This document shows positions 7,252-16,536 of a stretch of 64,000 nt of DNA, piece by piece; within the stretch, counting starts at the first letter, position 1, and each line of letters starts with the position of its first letter. Both the position numbers and the translations under genes were made by a program. The notes below the pieces were generated by a model that saw nothing but the letters and a program-made list of their open reading frames with translations, did not search any database and was not told the origin of the DNA. This DNA is from Flexistipes sinusarabici DSM 4947 (lineage in GTDB: Bacteria; Chrysiogenota; Deferribacteres; Deferribacterales; Flexistipitaceae): positions 2,269,451 to 2,333,450 of the forward strand of contig NC_015672.1 in NCBI RefSeq assembly GCF_000218625.1. The letters are read 5' to 3'.

Positions 7252-9283
7252 AGAAATTTTAAACGTAGATATTTTTAAAGAAGGTCGTAAAAACGAGCTT
7301 TTTGTTGGCCGACCATTTTATCTTGACTATGAAAGCGCACAAATACTTGTTTCAGATGCTTGGAAGCATAGAGTAAATGGAATTCCCCAAGGCGCGTTTC
7401 TTTTAGCATTTTATGACGGAGAAGATGGTGTAGAAGAAGCAGTCTTGCTTAGGGCACTAACACCGTCAAAGTTGCCTACAGATATGGATGTTGTTAGCTC
7501 CATGATCGAGTATTACAAAGAAGGGGCAGATATTAGTGGTCGCGCAGGGAGTAATAATAAGAGTAGATTAGATGACTTTACTAGGTATGAGTTTAGCTTT
7601 TCTGGCCTACAGTGTAGAGTTATTGGGTCGTTTTATAAGCTTAAAACAAATATTGTTCAGGATGGAGAAGAAATTGAAAATGAAACTCTTGAGTTTGGCG
7701 CAGATTTAGAGAATTTCTATTCTGCAAATAACTATAGTGTATATAAAGCAACCGGGCAAGTTTTGCGAAAAATAGTGAATCAACGCGATGGAAGTGTGAT
7801 GGCAGGCAATGAAAATGAATTTAAAATTGGTTCTGTTCGATATAGTTCTAGCCGACGTTTTCAGTCAATTTCAGAAGATGTGGAAGTGTACATAAGTCCT
7901 CAAGACTTCATTGGTAAACGAACTGCAGCTTTTGGTATGACACGAACTGGAAAGTCAAATACTATTAAAAAACTTATTGAAGCTACAGCTGAAATCTCAA
8001 ATAAAGCCACAGTAAAAAATCTTCCTGACATTCCAGAAGGTGTAAATCCTTTTAATAAAGAAGGAGCACCAATATACCCCATTGGTCAAATAATTTTTGA
8101 TATTAATGGGGAGTATGCCAACCCAAATTTGCAAGATGAAGGAACCGCTATATATGAACTATATAAAGACAAAGTATTTCGTTATAGTGTACTCGAAAAA
8201 CCAGGATTTAGAGTAATGAAGGTAAATTTTTATAAAGAAATTGAAAACGGCTTCGACCTTATTAGAGGATACTTAGAAAATAAGAATATTACTGGCGATT
8301 ATGTTAACAATTTTTCAGCAGTTGATTTGTCAATGCCCGAAGACTATTCAACAGATTTTTCATCTAAAAACCGAGTTGACAGAATAAGAGCAGCTTATCT
8401 TTGTTGCCTCTACAAAGCAGGCTTTAAAGAACCATCTGATTTTAAAGTCAAGTTTAAAGGAAATAAAGAAATTGATAAAGAAATAGGAAAAAATGGAATT
8501 GATCCAAGTAAATCTGTAACCCTTAAGGAAGCATGCCTTTGGTTCGAATGGGTATGGAAAAACTATGAAGAAGATTTTTTTAAAAATTATGAGAAAAATA
8601 AAGGTCATGAATGGGCGGATGACGACTTGAAAGCACTTCTTGTTTTTTTAACTGGATACAAGAAACCAAGCGAAAAAAATTCTGTAAGTGGTTACAAAAA
8701 AATTAGAGCAAAAGAGCTACATGACCTTCATACGAATATAGCTAAAGACTCTTTCGATGTTGAAATACCCAAGTTACTTAGAGCCGGGAACATTGTAATT
8801 GTAGATTTATCCCAAGGTTCTCCAACTGTACAATCCATTTTTTCTGAAAGAATATGCAGATCTATATTTACTGACTCAATGGGAAAATTTGTAGACAATA
8901 AACCGAATAACTTTATACAGTTTTATTTTGAAGAAGCTCATAACCTTTTTCCTAAAAAAGAAGATAAAGACCTTAGCCATATATATAACCGTTTAGCCAA
9001 AGAAGGAGCAAAACTTCATCTTGGTTTAATATATGCTACACAAGAAGTTAGTTCAATAAGTTCTAATATTCTCAAAAACACCCAGAACTGGTTTATTGCT
9101 CACTTGAATAATGAAGATGAACTAAAAGAGCTTAAAAAATATTACGATTTCTCTGATTTTATTGCCTCACTCATAAAGTTTAGTTCAGGCAATGACAAAG
9201 GGTTTGTCCGCATGAAAACTTACACAAATCCTTTTGTTGTTCCCGTTCAAGTAGACAGATTCTTGGCTAATAAGGAGCACTAA
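7232..9283 (+). CDS. herA: HerA-like hexameric DNA-translocating ATPase
   Basis: This roughly 683-residue protein belongs to the FtsK-HerA ATPases. The N-terminal 200 residues resemble the HAS-barrel region. Walker A is GMTRTGKS at about 235-242, and Walker B is FYFEEAHN at about 563-570, followed by a sensor-like IYATQE. An insert of about 250 residues lies between the Walker motifs. I chose GTG at 7232 because AGGAGG (7221-7226) is 5 bases upstream; an in-frame GTG at 7226 overlaps that site. HerA partners work as ring motors that feed DNA to the NurA nuclease. The tight spacing with the methyltransferase and NurA genes suggests one defence or DNA-processing machine. Confidence 0.92.
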   Translation: MLENKLKEILNVDIFKEGRKNELFVGRPFYLDYESAQILVSDAWKHRVNGIPQGAFLLAFYDGEDGVEEAVLLRALTPSKLPTDMDVVSSMIEYYKEGADISGRAGSNNKSRLDDFTRYEFSFSGLQCRVIGSFYKLKTNIVQDGEEIENETLEFGADLENFYSANNYSVYKATGQVLRKIVNQRDGSVMAGNENEFKIGSVRYSSSRRFQSISEDVEVYISPQDFIGKRTAAFGMTRTGKSNTIKKLIEATAEISNKATVKNLPDIPEGVNPFNKEGAPIYPIGQIIFDINGEYANPNLQDEGTAIYELYKDKVFRYSVLEKPGFRVMKVNFYKEIENGFDLIRGYLENKNITGDYVNNFSAVDLSMPEDYSTDFSSKNRVDRIRAAYLCCLYKAGFKEPSDFKVKFKGNKEIDKEIGKNGIDPSKSVTLKEACLWFEWVWKNYEEDFFKNYEKNKGHEWADDDLKALLVFLTGYKKPSEKNSVSGYKKIRAKELHDLHTNIAKDSFDVEIPKLLRAGNIVIVDLSQGSPTVQSIFSERICRSIFTDSMGKFVDNKPNNFIQFYFEEAHNLFPKKEDKDLSHIYNRLAKEGAKLHLGLIYATQEVSSISSNILKNTQNWFIAHLNNEDELKELKKYYDFSDFIASLIKFSSGNDKGFVRMKTYTNPFVVPVQVDRFLANKEH

Positions 9284-9287
9284 GAAT

Positions 9288-10646
9288 ATGGGTAGCACAA
9301 GCAGAAAACACAAGCCTAATGAATGGGCTGCAAAAATTAACCATACTCATATTATCAACGATTCTTTCATTAAAAATTTCATAAACAACTGCTCTCTTCC
9401 AATGAGTTCTTTTGATATCGATAAGAATGATACAGACTGCTTAAAAACATTAAACGCTAATATTCACAATCCAATAAAATATATTCTCGCTGTTGATGGA
9501 GGTTATACAACTGTAGAAGTAAAAAAGAATTTTCCAAGCGCTCAATTTGCATTCTTCCAATTTGGTGCAGTTCTATTTAATATCGAAGACCTAGATGCAT
9601 TATCAAAAAAGCCATTCATTTTCCCAGAGGATATGCAAAAACTACACAACCTTGAACGCTTTAAGCTTGCAATCCCAATTAAAAATATTGTTGTAAAAAA
9701 TGAATCATCTCTGAAGGACTCAATTCGCAAATCAGTTTATGACTTTTTTATGAAAGAACGCGATCAAACAAGTTTAATGGAGACTTTAAAGTGGTTTATT
9801 TTTGAAGAGTATTCCGATACACCAATTGATAGCTACTCATTAGCAAGTAACCCAAACTTAAATGTTGGTACAGGTGAATTTATATTAAAGCGAAATTCTA
9901 TAAACTCAGATTATACTTTTAATTCGCCTTCTGGGATAGTTTATTTAACTGATGTCTTTCGTCTTCATGAGGTCATAGATGAGGAGCACGGGGCTATTGG
10001 TATTTTAGGATACCTTACTAGACTTATAGAACAGCTTATTTTAGTTCATTTTATGAGAATAATTTTTAAGTGCCAAAAGCAGTGGTTAAAAGAATTCCTA
10101 TTCATAGCTGATGGCCCATTAAGCTTTTCAGGGCAAACAGCCAATATGCATAAACCCATGCGAAATCTGTGTAATTATTTTTTGCAATCAGAAAATCTTT
10201 TTTTGGTAGGTTTGGAAAAGAGTGGGCCTTTTGTTGAACATGCAAGAGAAATCGCGGATCCACCAAGTGGTAAGCCGGTTTTGGATAGAGGAAAATATAT
10301 TCTTCCAAGTAACAAGTATATTTATAAGTACATAATTCCAGGTGATTTCTCAACCATGCACTATGGCAAAACCTCATATTATAGTGGGAAAGTTATTTTT
10401 CACTCTTACGATGGTCAAATTTTAGTTTTAACAGTTCCGGTACCAGATAAAAATGCAATTATAAATCCAAAGAAGAAAGACTTTGCTAACCTTGATATTA
10501 TTCTTTTAAATATACAAAAGCTTAAATGTGATATGTATGATGATACAGTAGTGCCCGTTGCTTTGGCAAATAAACTTGTGTCACTAGCTAATCATCCAAG
10601 TAAAGTTCTATTGGAAAAATTTGCTACATCAACATATAACAAATAA
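9288..10646 (+). CDS. nurA: NurA-domain nuclease
   Basis: This 452-residue protein shows two NurA hallmarks: an N-terminal LAVDGGYTT with D70, and a distal FIADGPLSFSG with D275, both expected metal ligands of the RNase H-like nuclease core. A C-terminal segment with MHYGKTSYYSG and a conserved-looking histidine follows. NurA dimers dock on HerA rings and degrade DNA ends in archaea and some bacteria. The gene begins 4 bp after herA, with AAGGAG in the herA end. At 452 residues it is longer than typical archaeal NurA (roughly 300-400), with extra sequence between the two motifs. Family assignment is by motif only. Confidence 0.8.
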   Translation: MGSTSRKHKPNEWAAKINHTHIINDSFIKNFINNCSLPMSSFDIDKNDTDCLKTLNANIHNPIKYILAVDGGYTTVEVKKNFPSAQFAFFQFGAVLFNIEDLDALSKKPFIFPEDMQKLHNLERFKLAIPIKNIVVKNESSLKDSIRKSVYDFFMKERDQTSLMETLKWFIFEEYSDTPIDSYSLASNPNLNVGTGEFILKRNSINSDYTFNSPSGIVYLTDVFRLHEVIDEEHGAIGILGYLTRLIEQLILVHFMRIIFKCQKQWLKEFLFIADGPLSFSGQTANMHKPMRNLCNYFLQSENLFLVGLEKSGPFVEHAREIADPPSGKPVLDRGKYILPSNKYIYKYIIPGDFSTMHYGKTSYYSGKVIFHSYDGQILVLTVPVPDKNAIINPKKKDFANLDIILLNIQKLKCDMYDDTVVPVALANKLVSLANHPSKVLLEKFATSTYNK

Positions 10647-10797
10647 TAAGTTTTTCTGGTGTTTAAGGCGGACAAATTTATTACTCCAATCATTATAGTT
10701 TATTCTAATTTTATAAATAGGAGAAAATTAGTGACCTTAATAAAGAAGGAGGCCAATAAAAGAAATATTGAATTTCTATTTCATTTTACACAACTAA

Positions 10798-11282
10798 CGT
10801 AAACTTCCCCTTTAAGTGGACAGTTTTTAGTTAGAGAATTCTGTTTTTTCCATCATATACTCAGCTGGTGTTAAATCGTCAAGAGAATCATGCGGTCGCT
10901 TCTCGTTATAATCTATCATCCACCAGTAAGTCATTTCTCTTACTTCCTCTATACTGTTAAACAAATACAAATCTAATAACTCCGAACGATAAGTCCTGTT
11001 AAATCTTTCTATGTATGCATTTTGATTGGGCTTGCCTGGCTGAATATACTGTATTTTTATCCCTCTGGATTCAGCCCAGGATACAAGCTCATTACCTATA
11101 AACTCAGGGCCATTATCTACTCTGAAAACTTCTGGTAAACCCCGCTCAAGTGACAAAATTTCAAAAACTCTGACTAACCTCTTGCTGCTCAATGAAGTAT
11201 CTATTTCTATATGCAAGGCTTCTCTGTTAAAATCATCTATTACATTAAAAGTCCTGTACCTTTTACCACAGTATAGCGAATC
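10798..11282 (-). mobile_element. IS3-type element fragment (3' half)
   Basis: The fragment runs from a likely terminal repeat near 10798 (TAAACTTCCCCTTTAAGTGG) to an abrupt junction with the IS5-type end at 11282/11283. Only the 3' half of the transposase gene survives. The missing 5' half is not found on the far side of the IS5-type element, so a deletion or rearrangement followed the insertion. Confidence 0.75.
10827..11282 (-). pseudogene. IS3-family transposase (OrfB), 5'-truncated
   Basis: The reading frame is open from the junction at 11282 (DSLYCGKRYRTFNVIDDFN) through to the stop at 10827. It contains the second Asp (FRVDNGPEFIG) and the Glu (NAYIERFNRTYR) of the DDE integrase core and ends with the RPHDSLDDLTPAEYM motif typical of IS3 transposases. 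The first catalytic Asp and the whole N-terminus are gone, so it cannot be active. An internal ATG at 11216 gives a shorter ORF that should not be taken as a gene. Confidence 0.88.
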
Positions 11283-11456
11283 GAGACTTTTGAATCATCC
11301 TAATATTTTTAAATTTCATTAATTTTGCAGCTAAATTTGTTAACTACCACTTTTTTAAACAACATTATCAGCAAAAACAAAGGCATTTGTTTGTTTAAAT
11401 TGCCTCAAATTGTCCAAAATAGGTAATTTTGGACACACCTGTATGGTTAAATCTTG

Positions 11457-11614
11457 TCAAATCATTCTTAAAGCACCCTTTCTCAGATTATATGCCATAC
11501 AATGTATAGACAATTCCAGCCTAACTTTATCAATACCTATAAACCGGCTACGAGTATAACCAAAATGAAGCTTAATCAATCCAATTGCCTGCTCAACGAC
11601 ATAACGAACCTTGC
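11457..11614 (-). pseudogene. IS5-family transposase, C-terminal piece
   Basis: The translation VRYVVEQAIGLIKLHFGY continues to a stop at 11457 and matches the C-terminal end of IS5-type transposases, including the catalytic Glu in VEQ. It joins in frame to the piece ending at 13239 once the IS1380 insertion and one CTTGC duplication are removed. Confidence 0.88.
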
Positions 11615-13233
11615 CTTTAAGATTGCATTAGGAGTTGCAAGCCACCTTTAAGATGTTGTAGATTAAGGTTTTAAGAAAACAAAAACCACAACCAAAAAGG
11701 TGACTTACAATGAGCAAACTAAACTACAAATTAGAAAGAAGCAATGATAAAATTACCCCATTTGGTGGAATATCTTTGTTAATCCCACTGTTAGATAAGA
11801 TGGGCATCCGAGATTTCCTTGATAAAGAACTTGATCATCCAGGCTCTAACAGAGGCAAACCGCCATCTTCTAAAATAATTCCTGTTATTCTATCGATGAT
11901 ATGCGGTGGCAGGAGTTTCAGTGATATCGACAAACTTTCTTTTGATAAGGTTTTAAGCTATATCAGCGGTATTGAAGATATCCCGGATAGTTCCAGCATC
12001 AGTAGGTATTTTTCAAAAACAGAAAGCATGTTGGATGAAGTAGCAGTTAATAAAACAATCAGCAAACTGGGCAGTCTCAACTATAAAATAGTGAAAGATG
12101 CTTTAAAAAGAGAAAATTTATTTTCAGTTACTCTGGATCAGGACGCCACTTATGCAAAGGTGTATAAAAGGGATGCCAAGTATTGTTATAAGAAATTTAA
12201 AGCATACAGTTCTATGACGTGTTTTATAGGAGAGAGCGGTTATTGTATAGACGAGGAATTTCGGGAAGGCAATGTAAGTGCCCAGGTTGGCATACTTGAA
12301 CAGCTTCAGAGAGTCCATAAATATCTTGAATCTTGTGGTATAGAAGTATCCAATGTTCGTAATGATTCTGCCGGTTACCAATCTAAAGTATTGAATTACT
12401 GTTTTGATAACGATTTAACGTTTTTTATAGGAGGTGACCTTGATAGTTCAGTTCGTAAAGGAATAAATCATATACCATCTGATTCATGGAAAAGATATAG
12501 AAATAGGTATGGAGATGAAAGCGATAATGAGGAAATAGCAGAGTTTATTCACTGTATGGAAAACACTAAGGAGAGTTTCCGTATAATAGTTGTTCGTAAG
12601 AAAATTGAGTCAGACAACCCCACAGTTCCGGAGCTTCTTGGTGATAAATATGAATATCGTGTTATTGCAACTAATTCAAAACTGGATGCAGAAAAGGTGG
12701 TACATTTTTATAATTTGCGCGGTGTTTGTGAATACAATATAAAAGAAGCAAAGTATGGTTTTAATTTAAAAAGCTTTCCTTCGGGTAATCTTGCGGGTAA
12801 CGGCTTATGGTTTAAGACAGGAATACTGGCATATAATCTGATTATGTACCTCAAACGAATCATAATGGGAGGTGTCTATAAAAATAAAGAGATGGGTAGT
12901 ATACGTTATCAGGTCATATCTATAGCGGGGAAACTTGTGTCCCACGGCGGTAATAAACTGAAGTTGTGCTGCAGTGTGGATATGTTCAAAAAAATGGAAC
13001 AGTGGAGGACAGAATGTTTAACGTTGTGACCTTTTTTCTTTACTTATGTTAACTTTGTGGACAATTCAGGCAATAGGCAGTATTGCTGTGTCTAAAAACG
13101 GTGTAAATGGAGAAAATTTATGCTTTAGTAAAGTATGAATGAAGTAATATTTGGAAAATCTTTTCTTGTATTTTAAAAACAACAGGAAAAATATCAAAAT
13201 CGGAGTTTGTTATTTTCTAATGCAAAATTAAAG
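11615..13233 (+). mobile_element. IS1380-type insertion sequence, copy B (complete)
   Basis: The element is 1619 bp. The left end is CTTTAAGATTGCATTAG; the right end, read inward, is CTTTAATTTTGCATTAG. A 5-bp direct repeat, CTTGC, flanks it at 11610-11614 and 13234-13238, a clean target duplication. It sits inside the IS5-type transposase gene and splits it. It has the same length as copy C and opposite orientation. Confidence 0.95.
11710..13029 (+). CDS. IS1380-family transposase
   Basis: This 439-residue DDE transposase has the first Asp in VTLDQDAT, the second in VRNDSAGYQ and the Glu in EYNIKEAKYGF, all typical of the IS1380 family. The N-terminal ITPFGGISLL also fits. It starts at ATG with AGGTGACTTACA upstream. 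The predicted protein is identical to that of copy C and, where visible, copy A. The frame is intact, so it may be active. Confidence 0.93.
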   Translation: MSKLNYKLERSNDKITPFGGISLLIPLLDKMGIRDFLDKELDHPGSNRGKPPSSKIIPVILSMICGGRSFSDIDKLSFDKVLSYISGIEDIPDSSSISRYFSKTESMLDEVAVNKTISKLGSLNYKIVKDALKRENLFSVTLDQDATYAKVYKRDAKYCYKKFKAYSSMTCFIGESGYCIDEEFREGNVSAQVGILEQLQRVHKYLESCGIEVSNVRNDSAGYQSKVLNYCFDNDLTFFIGGDLDSSVRKGINHIPSDSWKRYRNRYGDESDNEEIAEFIHCMENTKESFRIIVVRKKIESDNPTVPELLGDKYEYRVIATNSKLDAEKVVHFYNLRGVCEYNIKEAKYGFNLKSFPSGNLAGNGLWFKTGILAYNLIMYLKRIIMGGVYKNKEMGSIRYQVISIAGKLVSHGGNKLKLCCSVDMFKKMEQWRTECLTL

Positions 13234-14130
13234 CTTGCTTACTGCCTTGTTATGAAATTTCTGAAATCCTGTAAGTGGCTTATTCCGCGCTGCCTTATAC
13301 ATTATCATATCTGCATAGGTTCCTGATATGTCTTTGCGGTTAGATTCACTGCTGTAGCCTTTATCTGCATATATTGCCGTTCCCTTAGGCAAATTAAGCT
13401 TTTGTAATAAAGGTGCCAAATTCCGCACCTCACTCTCTCTGGCACTCTTTACCATTTCTCCCAATATATAACCGTCCGAATTTACACAGAAAAATTGTTT
13501 GTAGCCATAATACGCTCTATTACCCTTCTTTAACCAACTCGCATCAGTGTCCTTCGAATAACTTATGTTGCTTTCATTATTCCCTCCGGAACCACCACAG
13601 GAACTATCATTGTCATCATCTCCTTCATGCCGATCTTCTGCAATATCATTTACTACTTTACGGGGACGGCACGAGGACTCTACCAATGTCGCATCTATTA
13701 TCGCTTCCTTCCTGCTTTTCACTATTAAATTTAATTCCGATAACTGCCTGTTTATCTCTGAAAATAACTCGTCAAATATCTCCAATTCAAGTAATCTGCT
13801 CCGAAACCTGCTGATGGTACTGTGATCCGGAACTTCTCCGGATACACTTACTCCTACAAATCTTATTACTGACAACCGATCCTTTAAGGCAAATTCAGCC
13901 TGAGGGTCACTCAGCTTTTCCCACGACTGTACTAAAAGTATTTTAAACAAAAGTAACGGGGAATAAGCTCTGCTGCCAGATGTGTTCTTAGTCCATCTGT
14001 ATTTCTTATCAAGGATTGATTTTACTTTCTTCCAGTCTATAAGTGAATTTATCTTATCAAGATAAGTCGAATCATTAGCTTTAAAGTCTAACATTGAATC
14101 TAATACTGTGGGTTCTATGTACTTTTCCAT
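13234..14130 (-). pseudogene. IS5-family transposase, N-terminal piece
   Basis: The piece begins at ATG 14130 (MEKYIEPTVLDSMLDF) with AAAAGGAGTTGTT just upstream; a longer frame upstream is not needed. It carries the first two catalytic Asp residues (AIIDATLVES and IYADKGYSS) and the HSTISRFRSRL motif. It is cut at 13239 by IS1380 copy B, and the C-terminal 50 residues lie at 11457-11614. A low-complexity DDDNDSS/GGSGGN stretch lies mid-protein. Confidence 0.9.
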
Positions 14131-14261
14131 AACAACTCCTTTTGTCTTTAATAAATAATACATATTATCACATAATATCATAATAGTAAAGATAAAATAT
14201 ATTAACTTCAAATGTTTTCATTTTTTCTTGTGCAAAGGTTTCAAATATACCTTTTTCAGGG

Positions 14262-15230
14262 TTAACTATAGTATTCTGCCGGCACCAATGGTAAATCCGA
14301 CCTTATTCTTTCTAAGATATATTCAGCAGCAAACTCGCCGGATTCCATTGCTTTGCCTATCCCTTCACCGGTAAAAGGATAGGTTGTACCGATTGTTTCA
14401 CCTATACATATATATCTGCTACTTTTATTATTTAATAAATGTCCTGTTTTTAACCCGCATCTTAAAACCGCACCTTTAAGTTTTGTTTCGCCTGTTTTAG
14501 CCGCAACAATCTTTCCGGCCTCAGTGAATCCTTTCAAAAACTCATCATGAACCTTTTTGAGGTTGTTTACGCCTTTTTTGCCGTAAAAAGCGCAGCAGCC
14601 GGTATTATACAAACCGCTGCCCAATGGAAAAATCCAGGCATATCCGGTAATAATGGAGCGCTCGTATGATACAAACATCTTATCTGTTATATAATCAGAC
14701 TGGATATATTTCCTTACACCGACAGCTTCCGGTTTGCAGTTTATTTTATCCGAAACGCTTGGCTTTAACAGATTAATGTCCGTACCGGTGGCAATGATAC
14801 CGAAATTTGAAGTAAATGACTCTCCTTCAGCAGAATGACATACAAAACAATCATTCCCCTCTTCAACTCTGCTAATCTTTTTGGGTAAAAACTTTACACC
14901 TTTTCCCGTTGCATGTCTTAAAAGAATATTATCAAAAATTTCTCTTTTTATGGTGAAATACTCGCCGGGAATAACGACTTTTGTGCCGAATGAGCTGTAA
15001 AAAAAGGTTTCATCTATATAATTGGCGTTCTTTTCGACCTCATCATACACTCCACACCTTTTTAAACATTTTATGGAATCACTAAGCAGACCGTCACCAC
15101 ACACTTTTTCTCGGGGGAAATCTTTTTTATCAAAAATCAATACACTTAGCCCGGCTTCAGACAATTTACAGGCCGAAATACTCCCGGCCGGACCGGCACC
15201 TATTATAATAACATCCCATCTTTTGTTCAT
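14262..15230 (-). CDS. FAD-dependent oxidoreductase of the geranylgeranyl reductase family, probably 3'-truncated
   Basis: This 322-residue protein has the dinucleotide-binding motif VIIIGAGPAGSISA at residues 7-20, the PREKVCGDG motif around 40-48 and a second FAD motif, ICIGETIGTTYPFTGEG, near 280. These are typical of geranylgeranyl/digeranylglycerophospholipid reductase-like flavoproteins. Related proteins usually extend about 40-80 residues further. The stop lies only 20 bp from the IS5-type end, so the native C-terminus was probably lost. The FAD core remains, so residual function is possible. Confidence 0.8.
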   Translation of the reverse strand: MNKRWDVIIIGAGPAGSISACKLSEAGLSVLIFDKKDFPREKVCGDGLLSDSIKCLKRCGVYDEVEKNANYIDETFFYSSFGTKVVIPGEYFTIKREIFDNILLRHATGKGVKFLPKKISRVEEGNDCFVCHSAEGESFTSNFGIIATGTDINLLKPSVSDKINCKPEAVGVRKYIQSDYITDKMFVSYERSIITGYAWIFPLGSGLYNTGCCAFYGKKGVNNLKKVHDEFLKGFTEAGKIVAAKTGETKLKGAVLRCGLKTGHLLNNKSSRYICIGETIGTTYPFTGEGIGKAMESGEFAAEYILERIRSDLPLVPAEYYS

Positions 15231-15342
15231 ACAAAATCCTGGTATTTCTTTTTAAAATACTCACCACTGCCACAGTGCTAAAATAACGGAAAAATACGTT
15301 TGCCTTGCCAAATATACAATTATTATTTTATTTTATACAACT

Positions 15343-16503
15343 ATGATAAGAATAATCAACTTAATCCTTGCAGTGACATTTATTTTCATTCAGATGATTT
15401 CCATTAATACCTTTTTGTATGCTGAGAACACACCTAAAAATATAATCCTTATGATCGGAGACGGAATGGGAAGCTCTCACATTAAAGCTGCCAAGCTCGC
15501 AAAAAGCGGCAAAGACGGAAAGCTATTTATGCAGAAGCTGGAAGTGCAAGGCTATATCAGAACACTTTCTGCGAATGGAGAAATCACTGATTCTGCAGCT
15601 GCAGCTACAGCTATGGCAACTGGCACAAAAACAAATAACGAAATTATAGGAAAAGATCACGATTACAATAATTTAAAGAATATATTCGAATACGCCGAGA
15701 AATACGGTAAATCAACGGGCATTGTGACCACTGTTCAGCTGACTCATGCCACTCCTGCGGCATTCGCAACCCATGTACGAAACAGATATAAGATGGAAGA
15801 AATAGCTGTGCAGATTATAAATAAAAATATTGAAGTGCTTTTTGGAGGCGGAGAAAATTATTTTTTACCTGAAAATCAAAATGGTTGTTTTGCCGGTGAA
15901 TGAAAACGGGATGACAGCATGAATTTGATAAGCAAAGCAGTTAAGAACGGCTACATTTATGTTTGCACTAAGCAGGAACTTAAAAATCTTGATACCGGTA
16001 TCACAAATCGCGTATTAGGCTTGTTCGGTGCGGAAGAGATAAAAAGACCAATTAAACCAAATTTGGCATTGTTAACAAAGAAAGCTGTTGAAATACTTTC
16101 AGACGACCCGGATGGTTTTTTCTTAATGGTGGAAGCCGGACAGATTGATTGGGCAAGCCACGAAAATAATGCAGCTAATATGCTGAACAGTATGCTGCTA
16201 TTCGATAAGGCTGTTAAAACAGCTTATCAGTTATCTCAGACATCAGAAACTCTTCTCATTGTAACATCGGATCATCAAACGGGAAAATTTAAAATCACTC
16301 CGGATAGGCAATCTCTTTTCGCAGACGGACCATTTTATATGCCTGACGGCACGAAATTTTTTATTCAGTGGAATAGCAACGAACATACTGCTGATAAAGT
16401 AAAAATATTTGCTTCCGGCGTTAATGCTGAAATGTTCAATGGAACACACGAAAACACTTTTATTTTTGATGTAATGTACCGCTCATTAAAAATGAAAAAT
16501 TAG
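15343..16503 (+). pseudogene. phoA: Alkaline phosphatase (PhoA-type) with in-frame TGA
   Basis: The frame encodes a signal peptide (to about residue 27), IILMIGDGMGSSH (metal site) and ITDSAAAATAMATGT, the catalytic serine region. It then meets TGA at 15901-15903 after NGCFAGE. The same frame continues as KRDDSMNLISKAV to a stop at 16503, with MVEAGQIDWASHENN and VTSDHQTG, the distal metal-binding motifs. Both halves are needed for activity. A single base change from CGA, GGA or AGA would create this TGA. Selenocysteine or readthrough is possible but I see no supporting stem-loop. A possible restart at ATG 15919 would lack the catalytic serine. Confidence 0.8.
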
Positions 16504-16536
16504 CTTAACATTTTGATAATGGGATTTTATAGACTT

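Larger units (their letters stand above)
11283..14242 (-). mobile_element. IS5-type element interrupted by IS1380 copy B
   Basis: Imperfect terminal inverted repeats are visible: inward GAGACTTTTGAAT at 11283 and, on the other strand, GAAACCTTTGCAC from 14242. Removing the inserted IS1380 element and one copy of its target duplication leaves about 1336 bp with one 349-residue transposase frame. Flanks do not show a clear target duplication (ATC to the left, AAA to the right), which fits later rearrangement. A stem-loop, GTCCAAAAT/ATTTTGGAC, at 11412-11434 could stop transcription after the transposase. Confidence 0.8.

Noticed and set aside
10827-11216. Intact 129-residue gene for an integrase-like protein
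   Set aside because: The frame is open further upstream to the IS junction and lacks the first catalytic Asp. It is a truncated IS3-type transposase.
13413-13825. ORFs on the plus strand inside the IS5-type element
   Set aside because: They are antisense to the transposase frame, rich in Ser, His and Leu, and have no start signal.
15901-15950. Selenocysteine insertion at the alkaline phosphatase TGA
   Set aside because: No convincing stem-loop with a G-rich apical loop follows the TGA, and the family has no conserved Cys at this place. A nonsense mutation is simpler.
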